Positions 36,544-46,277 of a stretch of 64,000 nt of DNA are shown here, one piece after another (the stretch's first letter is position 1; the number at the start of each line of letters is the position of its first letter). The notes under the pieces are model-generated. The model did no database searches, was not told the origin of the DNA, and saw nothing but the letters and a program-made list of their open reading frames with translations. This stretch comes from Canna indica. Lineage: Eukaryota > Streptophyta > Magnoliopsida > Zingiberales > Cannaceae. The stretch is taken from the NCBI GenBank assembly GCA_034359265.1, contig CP136896.1, positions 4,805,501 through 4,869,500 on the forward strand. Direction: 5' to 3'. Position numbers and translations under genes: made by a program.

Positions 36544-37785
36544 GGGTTAATTATAAAATATATATCGACTTTTAACGTAATTTTCTAATACATTCCCACC
36601 TTCTAATTTTCCTAATTCAATACACAACTTTTCGATTTGTTATAAATCTATTCCACTGTCTACCCAGCGTCAACTTTACCATCTAAATGATGATGTGACG
36701 CTGCTGACACGATTAATAATCCCAGTCAGCATTCAGATACAATTTTTTAACTTATTTTTTTCGGCCCCACCAAACATAGTCAACAACCAATTAATGATTA
36801 ATTACAAAATATAACAAGATTTTTGACATATTTTTCTAATCTATCTTCACTTTCTAATTTTCCTAATTCAGTACACCACTTTTCGATTTGTTACAAATCT
36901 ATCTCACCGTCTATCCAACGTCAACTTCGTAATTTTCAACATAGAGAAAAAATCTCTATCTTTTATGTTGAATTTTTTTTTGTCAAAACAAAGCCTACAA
37001 CGACAATTCATATTTAACAGTATCATCACCGTTGAAGAATTTTATAGTATCATATGAAATCCTACATTTAATAGTATCATCATTGATGAAATTTTTTTAG
37101 GGTTTATACTAACCATACCAGACGGAAGGAAGGAAGGCGAGTGAGCAGGTGAAAATTAATAGAAAGATACTAGAGTCGACGGGGATGAAGACAGAGAGCA
37201 CAAAGAGATGCAGACAAAGTCGAGGATTGAGAGAAAAGCAGACGACCAACAGGCGACAAGGTCGGGGAAGAGGCGAGCATGCGATTTTAAAGGTGGATTT
37301 TTAAAATTAACTTGTCGTGATCTGCTGACAGGGTTTGGTGGGACCGAAAAAAAAAAGTTAAAGTTCGCGTCTGAATGCTGACTAGGATTATTAGCCACGT
37401 CAGCATTCTGACGCGCGAAGTGGACGCTGGGTAGACGGTGGGATAAATTTATAACAAATCGAAAAATAGTGTACTGAATTAGAAAAATTAAAAAGTGGAG
37501 ATAGATTAGAAAAATACGTCAAAAATTGAGATATATTTTATAATTAATCATATTGCATTGGGTTTGGTGGGGCCGAAAAAAAAAAAAAAAAAATCGTGTA
37601 TGAATGCTGACTGTGATTATTAGCCACGTCAGCATTCAAACGACAAAATTAACGCTCGGTAGACGGTGTGATAGATTTGTAAAAAATCGAAAAGTGATGT
37701 ATTAAATTGAGAAAATTAAAAAACTAGAATAGATTTAGAAAACTCATCAAAAATCAAAATATATTTTATAATTAATTCTTAAACT
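36544..37785. mobile_element. Long-TIR element whose arms are each tandem duplicates
   Basis: The left arm (36,544-~36,935) holds two direct copies of a ~240-bp unit ('ttaattataaaatata', 'cttttcgatttgttacaaat', 'cgtctacc', 'cagcattcagac', 'ttttttcggccccaccaaac'). The right arm (~37,320-37,785) holds two copies in inverse order. The middle (36,940-37,310) is unrelated and partly purine-rich. No transposase. Ends resemble those at 38.1-39.3 kb. Confidence 0.72.
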
Positions 37786-38103
37786 TTCTGAACTTCTCAC
37801 CACTAAACATCCCCTGTATGCCCTCATCTTTGACCAGTAACAAGCTCAACATTGACTTTCATCTCCAGTGTCCAACTAAAATTTTGCTTAAGAATGCAGC
37901 CATGCAGGTAACAGTATCAGTCATCTATTATGCATCCAAAATTGACCTTGGTCTTACAAGGCAATATTAGCAAGTCCAACATTTTAGATCCTTTCTTAGA
38001 TGCCTACTTGCACAAACTCTGAATGTTACTGTAGAAGGTTGAATTATAAATGGTGTAGGTTCTCATTTGGATTGAAACAACAATGATAGATTAAAATAAA
38101 GAA

Positions 38104-39315
38104 TTAATTACCCTATATATCTCGAATTTTAAGAGTTTTTCTAATTTTATCCTGAACTTTCATCTGTATTAATAATATACTATTATTTTCAATTTGTATA
38201 AATAATATCCCATCATTAACTAACCGTAAATTTTACCATTTGATCAATGACGTGGCACTGCATACGTGTACTCAACACATAAAATTGGAACAAAAAATAT
38301 TTATAGTGCCAAGTCACCACTCCACATTAGCACTTAAATTTAACCTTAATCTAATTTTAGAAAAAATCCAGGTTAGCAATTTACTGACAAGACCTGGGCG
38401 GACTTTGACTTCTGCTTGAAGCCTTCTTCTGCGACGCTGAAGGAGAAGGCTCGGGCGAGATTCCAACGATGCGACAGATGCGATCGGAAGGGGGGGGGGG
38501 CGGGTTTAAAGGAGGATGAGGAGGGGAAGAAAAGGTGGAGGATAGTGAAGGGAGATGACGAGAAAGATCGAAGTCAGCGAGCGTTATGTGGTCGGAGTTC
38601 AGACGGCCGGAGGAGGATGTTCTCGGGCTTGAGGTCGTGGTAGGCGATGCAGAGGGAATTGAGATGTGCAAGGGCGGCGGCGATCTCGAAGAGGTAGAAC
38701 CGATGGCACTCGAGGAGAAAGCCTCGTCGACAAGGCAAAGGGAGCAACGGAGGGCGTGGAGATCACCATCGACAATGCCCATGCAAAAAGATCAACTGTC
38801 TTGACGGAGCCGAGGGACAAGAGGAAGGGATGATGGTGGTGGTGCGAATCACCGAACCGATCACTATAGAAGCGAAGGCGGGAGAGGAGGGAGAGCTCCC
38901 AAAGCACGCGACAAAGGGCAAGCCTGGGGCTTGGCGGCGAACTGCTTGTTGACCACCTAGGATAATAACCATAACCTTAAAATTCTAGGGATAATAAGCA
39001 GGTAATAGGTTAAGATTATGTTTTTGCCAACCTGAAATTTTTCTAATATTAAATTAAGCTTAAATTTAAGTGTTTATCAATCACAACAAAACTCACACTA
39101 AAAATATTTTTTATTCCAATTTGAGTACACATATGTAGTGTCACGTTATCAATCAAACAACAAAACTCACAATTAACAAAACTCACAATTAGCTGATGAG
39201 AGGATATTATTGATACAAATTGAAAATAAAAGTATACTATTAATATAAATGAAAGTTCGGAATAAAAAAAAAAACTTTAAAAATTCGAGATATATAGTGT
39301 AATTAACCCTAAAAA
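38104..39315. mobile_element. Pack-MULE-like element carrying kinase gene fragments
   Basis: Inverted arms of about 200 bp: left 38,104-38,310 ('ttaattaccctatatatctcgaa', 'tgaactttcat', 'ttttcaatttgtat', 'gacgtggcactgcatacgtg') and right 39,095-39,315, whose inverse has the same words in the same order. The interior (38,395-38,975) is GC-rich and on the minus strand encodes pieces of an AGC-type protein kinase (next entry). TIR plus captured host exons is the definition of a Pack-MULE. The flanks (ttaaaataaa / taaaaattt) are only a weak candidate 9-bp duplication. Confidence 0.7.
38395..38975 (-). pseudogene. Captured fragment of an AGC (UCN/D6PK-like) kinase
   Basis: Minus strand, 5' to 3': [41 protein letters not shown] and DEAFSSSAI, then after a frame change [14 protein letters not shown] and [12 protein letters not shown], then after another change [15 protein letters not shown]. 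Together these follow subdomains IV-VII of plant AGC VIII kinases. The catalytic-loop Arg is His (YHD) and DFD is present as usual for this group. At least two frameshifts and the missing N- and C-lobe ends make it non-functional as a kinase. A 10-base G run at about 38,491 adds instability. It lies wholly inside the Pack-MULE-like TIRs. Confidence 0.75.
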
Positions 39316-40760
39316 TTTTTTGTCATACAATACATTTGTGGTAGGTATAAGTTAATTTCAATTAACAAATTCTCCTTCCTCTAACCATGTGTCTCAGTTA
39401 TGATCCGAATCTTTTTCATCACCGAAATGACCATAGTAGAGGTCAACTGGTGATTTTGTTCTTTTAACAGTTCTTTTTAATTAACTTTAGATTTTTTTTT
39501 TGTTGCCATAACAGTCCATGTCTTCAGGAGCTGTTGGATATCAATCCAGTTGAAAAAAATCTATCCTCCTTACTAATTGTTTTTGTTTTTGTGCAATATT
39601 ATATCAATTAACTAATTGTCCAAGAAGCCATGAAACTGCACGTTCTTAAAATAACATGTATGAAAATAAACATGTTTTTGACTAGGTGATTTTCCTAAAT
39701 TTAATAGGACCTATGTCCTATTAGTTTACCCTGTTATTTCCAGAACCTGAAAGATTGACTAGTCTGAAATATCATACAAAACCAACTTCATTGAGGAAGT
39801 ATATCACATTAACATACTATGTTCCTAGCCAAATAGATTCAGACATGCCCTGAACAGCAGAGCAATACCCCTAAATAAAATAAAAAATGGATTCACATGA
39901 AAACAACCAACACAGCTGCTGAATACCTCTAAATGGGGTTTACATCATGGTAACTACTAACAGCAATATCCCCTGCACATTATTAATGTAATGAGATGAA
40001 GAATTTTTAGATGGGACGCAAAGTTCAAAATAAAAAAGAGTATGGCATTAGCATGTGCTAGAAGATAAGAATTTCATTGCTATGATTAGATAATTCCAAG
40101 TTAATGATAACCTTTGTTGATCATCAACTCAAGTGATAGTCTTTCCAATACATTGAGACAAAGATGATCAAGAGAGAAGATTAACAAACTAAAATAAAAT
40201 AGCCCTAAATGGTAATAGTGGCATTGCAAGGCAAAGACCCTCTGTGGTAGGAGATGGTGAAAACCAGAAATATTGAACAATTTTAAACATGAAGCTCAAT
40301 GAGGAGAATACAAGATTCAGTAAAACTAAATGTTCAATCATATGCCCTCGAGCAGCAGATAAGGAAAACCAAACGTTCAACAAGCCCTAAGCAACAAATA
40401 ATCAAATTCATGTAGTTACTAAATTTAATGAACAAATAAGTAGAAAGCCACATTAGCTATCTAAGCAAACATGAAAAGGGCAAGATTTATATATTTTCAT
40501 GGTGAAAATAAAGAAAACTCCAAACACAATTAATGGCTATCTTAATAATACTTAATTGTCAAAGATATACCTATGCAACAAGTACTTTGCATATCTATAA
40601 CTCCCGTCTCAAGCTTTCTTGTATACTACTCTCAGCCAATGTTAGTACTTCGGAAAATATCCGGAAGCAATAACATTACTAAAATGAAGTTAGCATTAAG
40701 TATCAACAACTAATCATTCAGGTTTAGTAATTTTACGATAAATAAGTAAAGAAGAATCCA
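39316..40760. other. Intergenic, nothing recognised
   Basis: AT-rich DNA downstream of the GeBP-like gene. No conserved frame, RNA gene or element seen. Confidence 0.5.
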
Positions 40761-40979
40761 ACAGCTAGCCTAAAATAAACATGCAAAATAGGCTGAGTTA
40801 TACACCAACAAAAATACTGTAAAATGCTACAGCAGATGCAAAATACAGAAGACAAAAGAAGCATTTTCAACAGCTAGCCTAAAATAAACATGCAAAATAG
40901 GCTGAGTTATACACCAACAAAAATACTGTAAAATGCTACAGCAGATGCAAAATACAGAAGACAAAAGAAGCATTTTCAG
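40761..40979. repeat. Perfect tandem duplication, 109 bp x 2
   Basis: The unit 'acagctagcctaaaataaac' ... 'gaagcattttca' is repeated head to tail with no visible difference. It lies directly before the GeBP-like stop codon, in its presumed 3' UTR, so it would be transcribed with that gene. Confidence 0.9.
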
Positions 40980-40995
40980 CAAAATACAAGTATAT

Positions 40996-42111
40996 CTAAT
41001 TGATACCCTTGTGTGCTGCTAACATTATGGCAAATAGTTCCTTGCGAATTGTAGCCAAGTTCATCTGTGTTTTCATCTCTTCTTTCGAAAGTCTCGTCCA
41101 CTTGCCCTCCAAAATCTTCGCTTTTGCTGGATCTGCAAGATTCATCCCCATTTCTAGTGACTTTTTATTCAAGTCATAAGTTTCCCAGTGTGCTGCTGCA
41201 TTCTGAGTTAAATAAGGAAATTGCGCAGGTTCAATTCCCCATGCCTCCCCATTCTTATCTTGCAGTCCCTCCTCTGTATCTTCCTTCTCAAGAGTGATCA
41301 AATGTTGTTCTGCTGTCAATTTTTTGTTCTTTCCTTTCTTGCTCTTCTCATCGGGAAACGAATTTTCATGATCATCCTGGACTTGGAGGGCGCCCAAATT
41401 TTCCGCTTCCTTGTCCTTCTCCACATATTGATCATCCTGGAGGGCGCCCAAATTTTGATTTTTCTCTTTCTTAGGGCTCTTTCCCACATTCTTTTCTTTC
41501 TCCACATTTCCATCCTCCTCGAGTGCATCCAAATTTCGTTTCTTCTCTTTCTTCAGGCCCTTTCCCACTTTCATTTCCTTCTCCATATTTCTATCATCCT
41601 CGAGGGCGTCCGAATGTTGTGTCTTCTCTTTCTCCAAGATCTTTCCCACTTTCACTTCTTCCTCCATGTTTTCATCCTCCTCGAGGGCGTCCAAACTTCG
41701 TTTCTTCTGTTTCTTCGGGACCTTTCCGTCCTTGCCTTTCTTTACCACCTCGGGCCAGAGCTCCGCAGCAAGCTTGAGCACGAGGTCGTCGTCGTCGTCA
41801 TCAGCGGAATGATTGAAGTTGTGGCGGATAGTACGAAGCTTGTTGTAGAGCTGGTTCTTGGACAGCGGGTTGGGAAGGGAATCCTTCACGGAATCGTAAA
41901 AGGCGTCCATGTTTGATTTGGTCGGGGCTTGACCAGTCCGGTTCCGGAATTCGAGGGCGCCTCGGAGGATGGTGGGATGGTCGGACGAAGACTTGCTCGA
42001 CCGCTTTTGGCCGGAGCCTGGCGACTTCTCTCCGCCGCTGGGGTGCTCCTGGGCCTTGTGCTTCCGGTGGCCCGTGGAGCGGGCGGCGCCGGAAGGGGCG
42101 CCCTCGGACAT
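40996..42111 (-). CDS. GeBP/STOREKEEPER-like DNA-binding protein (DUF573)
   Basis: Intronless minus-strand gene, 371 residues from ATG at 42111 (MSEGAPSGAARS). An in-frame ATG at 42165 would add 18 residues. The N-terminal ~45 residues are S/G/K-rich. The GeBP domain (ILRGALEFRNRTGQAP, NMDAFYDSVKDSL, LSKNQLYNKLRTI, KLAAELWPEV) binds DNA in the trichome/storage-protein regulators that name the family. The usual Trp of the first helix is not obvious, so this is a divergent member. The middle consists of about four 28-residue acidic/basic repeats (core DALEED-N-EKE-KVGK), likely coiled or disordered and highly charged. The C-terminal block (WGIEPAQFPYL, KWTRLSKEEMKTQMNL) resembles the conserved tail of the family. 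Nuclear location is inferred. Confidence 0.85.
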   Translation of the reverse strand: MSEGAPSGAARSTGHRKHKAQEHPSGGEKSPGSGQKRSSKSSSDHPTILRGALEFRNRTGQAPTKSNMDAFYDSVKDSLPNPLSKNQLYNKLRTIRHNFNHSADDDDDDLVLKLAAELWPEVVKKGKDGKVPKKQKKRSLDALEEDENMEEEVKVGKILEKEKTQHSDALEDDRNMEKEMKVGKGLKKEKKRNLDALEEDGNVEKEKNVGKSPKKEKNQNLGALQDDQYVEKDKEAENLGALQVQDDHENSFPDEKSKKGKNKKLTAEQHLITLEKEDTEEGLQDKNGEAWGIEPAQFPYLTQNAAAHWETYDLNKKSLEMGMNLADPAKAKILEGKWTRLSKEEMKTQMNLATIRKELFAIMLAAHKGIN

Positions 42112-42239
42112 TAGGGTAGCGTTAGGGTTACGAGAGGGTTCGGCCTTTGGGCTTCGACTGCGCAAGGGTATCGGTGAATTCGTAGCGTTTTATTCGCTTC
42201 CTTTATCTAATTATATCGGGGGAGAAAATGATTAATTAA

Positions 42240-43072
42240 CAAATGAAAAAGTACAAAAATATCCTCTCTCTTTTCACTAGTACAAAAATACTTTTAATAT
42301 ATTTTTGGAATAAAAAATACTCATCACGTTATGAATTGAGTACAAAAATACTCCTATAGATAAATAATATTAATTGAGAGATAACAGAGCTGATGTGACT
42401 AATGACGTGGCTAAGACGTTTACTCACGAGTACTAAAATGCTCATGACGTTTTTTCACATGTACAAAAATGTTCCTAACGTTTTCTCACGGGTATAAAAA
42501 TGCACCTAATATTTTCTCACGAGTGCAAAAATACCTCTAATATTTTCTCACTGATATAAAAATACCTCTAACATTTGTTTTGGACCTAAAATACTCATAA
42601 GGTTATTGAAAATGATACAAAAATAACATAATGCTGCAAAATTCGTGCCCGGCCCAGCCGGCTCGGCCCGATCCAAAAAAATCATGCACAGTCCAGCTTT
42701 CATGTCCGGCCCAGCCCGAAAAAAACTCGTACCCTGCCGGGTCCGTCCAGAAAAAATTCTTGCACGGCCCTGATCGGCCCGACCCGAAAAAAATCGTGAC
42801 CGACTCGGCCCGAAAAACTTCGTGCCCGACCCGGCCGAAAAATACATCCCCGGCCAGGCCCGAAAAATTCATCCTCAGTCAGGCTCAAAAAAATTCGTGC
42901 ATAGAACGTCCCAGATCGGCCCGATCACCCGAAAAAATTCATACACGGACAGGTACAGCCCAGCCCGAAAAATTCATCCTCAGCTGGGCTCAAAAAAATT
43001 CGTGCACAGAACGCCCCGGATCGGCCCGATCACCCGGAAAAATTCATACACGGACAGGTCCAGCACGAACAG
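42240..43072. repeat. Composite tandem array A1
   Basis: First ~400 bp: a ~32-bp unit (ttttctcacgggtacaaaaa tgcccctaaca style) repeated with drift. Then ~440 bp of GC-rich units around 'ggcccgaaaaaattcgtgc'. The same order occurs at 59,340-60,402 in direct orientation. It abuts the broken Gypsy gag at 43,073. Frames on both strands are repeat artefacts. Confidence 0.75.
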
Positions 43073-44330
43073 GTGATGTTGGCTATGTTCTCCGCCACGG
43101 ACTCCGCTATGATGGTGTTCAATGCTTGCCGTTGCAGACATTCTCGGACCACATGGGGTCCTCGCCACAAGAAGCAAATTGACGCGGATCTCTGTTGGTT
43201 CCCCCTCGGAGGGTAATCCCTTTGAGGAGGTCCCTTTGGATGGTGTTCTCTTTGTGGTTGATCCCTTCATCTCATATCACCTGCGGTGCCTTTGCCCTTG
43301 TAGTTGTCGGGCTTTTGGAATTTTGGCTTGTAGGGTGCCGCCTTTGTCGGATTTTCTTCCGAACTATAGTCAGTGAGTCGCTCTGCGGCGATCTTCGCTT
43401 CCGACAAGGACTTGACATTCCTCCTTGCGAGTTCTTGTCGCGCCCACGGCTTTAGCCCTTCAAGGAAGGTGAATAATTGATCGGTCTCGGCCATGTCCGG
43501 AACATCCAACATAATGGTTGAGAACTCCTTCACGTACTCCCGAATTGAATTATTGTGACTAAGTTGTCGTAACTTTCGTCAAGCAATGAATTTCACATTC
43601 TCGGGGAAGAATTGAGTTTTGAGTTCTCGCTTGAGATCATCCCAAGTGTCGATCTTGGTGGCCCTTCTGATTTTCGACATATTTGGTCCGCCACTAGAGT
43701 TTTGCATTCTCAGACAGATACATGGTTGCAACGGACACTTTCATATCATCGTCAATTGTCCTCGTGACCTTGAAGTACTGCTCCAAGTCGAAGAGGAAGT
43801 TCTCCGCCGCTTTGGCATCTCGAGCCCCATTGTAGGGCTTTGGTTCGAGTGCTTTAAGGTGGTGTTGTGGCATTTTGTGTTGGCGGGAGTTGCCCCCATC
43901 GTTGTGGATCTCTCGTACAAGGAATGAGATTGTAACCCTTAGTTCTTCAATCTCCCCTTGAAGTTGCTTGATCGCTTCTTGCGTGTCGTCCTGGAGTCCA
44001 TCTATTCTTGCCTCCAGAACTTCTTGCGTGGCGGCTAGCTTGCCGACCTGTGGCCCCATGCCGTTCCCAAGGACGTTTATGGCTACGTCGTGAGCGGCCA
44101 CCATCGTTTCCAAATCTCCAAGCCGTTGGACAGTGTGACTTCCCGTCCTAGCTTGTTGAGCTTAAGCTTGTGTTGGGTCATCTCCCAACGGTTCTTCCGG
44201 AATGGTCGCCACCGCGTGGGCGACGCCACTCATTTCGCCGACTCCTTTGCAAGTCATGCTTGTGAAAATCTCTCCTGCGAGATTGTCGAGTGCCCCAACG
44301 TCGTTTGTCTCCAACGACGAAGGCACGAGC
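43073..44330 (-). pseudogene. Ty3/Gypsy gag (5' half of split element)
   Basis: The minus-strand gag frame starts near 44,260-44,113 (METMVAAHDVA is one in-frame Met). It runs through a coiled segment (QEAIKQLQGEIEELRVTI), the retrotransposon gag domain (AENFLFDLEQYFKV, MKVSVATMYLSENAKLWW, IREYVKEFSTIML, LFTFLEGLKPWARQELARR) and a zinc knuckle (CFLWRGPHVVREC, second Cys replaced by Trp). Several in-frame stops break it. It ends at 43,073, where sequence jumps into array A1. The matching pol is at 60.4 kb on the opposite strand. Confidence 0.85.
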
Positions 44331-44382
44331 TTGTTGACGATTTGCGTCGGTTGCTTGCGCCAAAGCTTTGCGAGCTTGCCTC

Positions 44383-44394
44383 GCTATGATACCA
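44383..44394 (-). other. Gypsy primer-binding site
   Basis: Minus strand TGGTATCATAGC, one or two mismatches from the tRNA-Met complement usual in plant LTR elements. It lies two bases after the LTR end (TTTGTGACA|AT) and upstream of gag. It fixes the element's orientation as minus. Confidence 0.8.
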
Positions 44395-44396
44395 AT

Positions 44397-45605
44397 TGTC
44401 ACAAACCAACTTGTTTGGGCGGAAAATGTCTGTGCGGCTCCATTGCCAACGCAAGGGATAAGCCTTGGGCAAAGATCGTCTTGCAAATGTTCGAAAGTCG
44501 CAGGCTCCCGGGCTCGCCCGCGTTCGAACCCCGTTGCGTTTGGACGCAAAAACGTTTGGGTCAATGGCCGTTTGTATGAAAAGTGCTTACAATGCTTGAA
44601 CGGATGCTTGTGCGAATGCTTGTACGAATGAACTAGAGAGATGTTTGTTCGGGGGTAATATAGTTGTGGAGCCTAACCCCCAAGTGCCACCCCCAAGGTT
44701 TCCAAAAGCACGAGGAGCATAACAAAATTTTCTCCGGCCCAACACCCCCATCGATCATGCCACGGCTAGAAAACGAGGGGCGTTACCTAGTCGTGCGCGA
44801 GAGCGGTGGATGGTGCGCGAGCGCTTTTACAATGCATAATTACATGATCCGCACACCCCACCGACCCATGCCACGGCTAGCAAACAAGGGTCGTTACCTA
44901 ATCGTGGGCAAGAGCGGTGGGTGGTGCGCGAACGTTTTACATAAATGCGAAAGATGCAATATTTACAAATATTTTACAATGCACGTTAGGGACCGTCATT
45001 ATACGTACAAGACTTGATAAACCCGTTGGTCCCTAACGTGCGGTCCACACAAATCCCATCGAAAGGCCGACGAGCACGTGAGATTAACGTGACTTGAGCA
45101 GGCGCGTCTTGCAAGGCGCAGCTCGCAGGCACGCGTTGCAAGGAGCGAGCTGCTGCCTTTTACTTTGTCTTTTTGGACGCTGGCTCGCATCTCGAGTCGC
45201 AGCTTTCGCAGGTGACGGATTTTTAAAAAATAATTTTGGCCTGCAGACTTCGCATCGAGCCCCGTGCGCCGCTGTCGCGTGCAGCGTAGATGCGGCCCGG
45301 CACCCGACGCGATGCGTCAGGCTCTCTGCAGCGCGCTGCTCGTCGCGTGCACCGCACGCGACGTGACGCGCTGCGCCTGGCGCGACGTGACGCGCTGCGC
45401 CTTGCGCGACGCGGATGCGTCCAGCACGCGCGGTGCACGCGTCGCGGACGCGTCATGCGTCACGCGCGGCGCCCGCGCGCCTGGACGCGTTGCGCGTCCC
45501 GCGCTGCGGAAGCGTGCATGGCACGCGCCCGCTGGGCTGATCTCTGCGGGCTTTGGGCTTCGGGGCCTGCGGCTGAGTATGTTTATAAAAAAAACCTGGG
45601 CTGCA
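44397..45605 (-). mobile_element. Gypsy 5' LTR (outer end approximate)
   Basis: The LTR's 3' end is at 44,397 (minus ...TTTGTGACA). Its other end is not defined because the partner LTR is outside the window; composition changes sharply to AT-rich at about 45,605. Internally 45,250-45,540 is extremely CpG-rich (gcgcgacgtgacgcgctgcgc repeats). Two degenerate ~100-bp direct repeats (ccacggctagaaaacgaggg / ccatgccacggctagcaaac) lie at 44,758-44,960. Frames here are compositional artefacts. Confidence 0.6.
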
Positions 45606-46277
45606 TCTTAATAGGGCCCAATAAATTATATATGTTTTATTTTTATAATACCAATTAATTGTTTTTAATTTAATTGCTAATATATCATGTTGGAAATGTT
45701 ATTGTTATGAGTCCAATAATATTAGTAGACTTGATAGGCTAAGATTTCATATTTAGATTGTGCAATTATGAAGTAATATTGTCATAATCAACGTAATATA
45801 TAAACTCATAACAATAAATAATTTTGAAATACTTATGAATTTAAAATTTATGACATGTGGGTAATAGTTGATTCCTTAATGAGTTTTTTTTATTCGATTA
45901 ATACGGGTAGTCATCATCAAAGTGAGATTATTTATATTGATGGATGAAACTTTTTATTTAACGAGAATGCTTCAATTTAATTCATTCAATCGTTTTCTCA
46001 AAGAAGAATCATTGCATGTCTTAATTAGAAGCTTATTTTATATTTTGATGAAGTTATTGGGGAGTGCATTAGTTCAGAAAATTTATCTGCCCAAAAGGGA
46101 TAGATTCTCAAAAACTAAGACATTCTCATTTATTAACTCATCGAGGTTCTACTTGTTAATTACATGTTCCGCCCAAAAGGAAATTTGTAATATTATGTTG
46201 GCCTCTTTTAAAATTGATAAATGCCCACTGAATTAATTTAACACATTCTATTTTTACCTTGAACTGCTATTTTTTCC
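45606..46277. other. AT-rich leader, perhaps Copia 5' LTR region
   Basis: Lies between the Gypsy LTR and the Copia gag. It may contain the Copia 5' LTR, but I found no matching copy after 58,467 and no clear primer-binding site. Confidence 0.35.

Noticed and set aside
45264..45658. Arg/Ala-rich frames in the 45.3-45.6 kb block
   Set aside because: They arise from the CpG-dense repeat inside the presumed Gypsy LTR and read like compositional noise in all frames.
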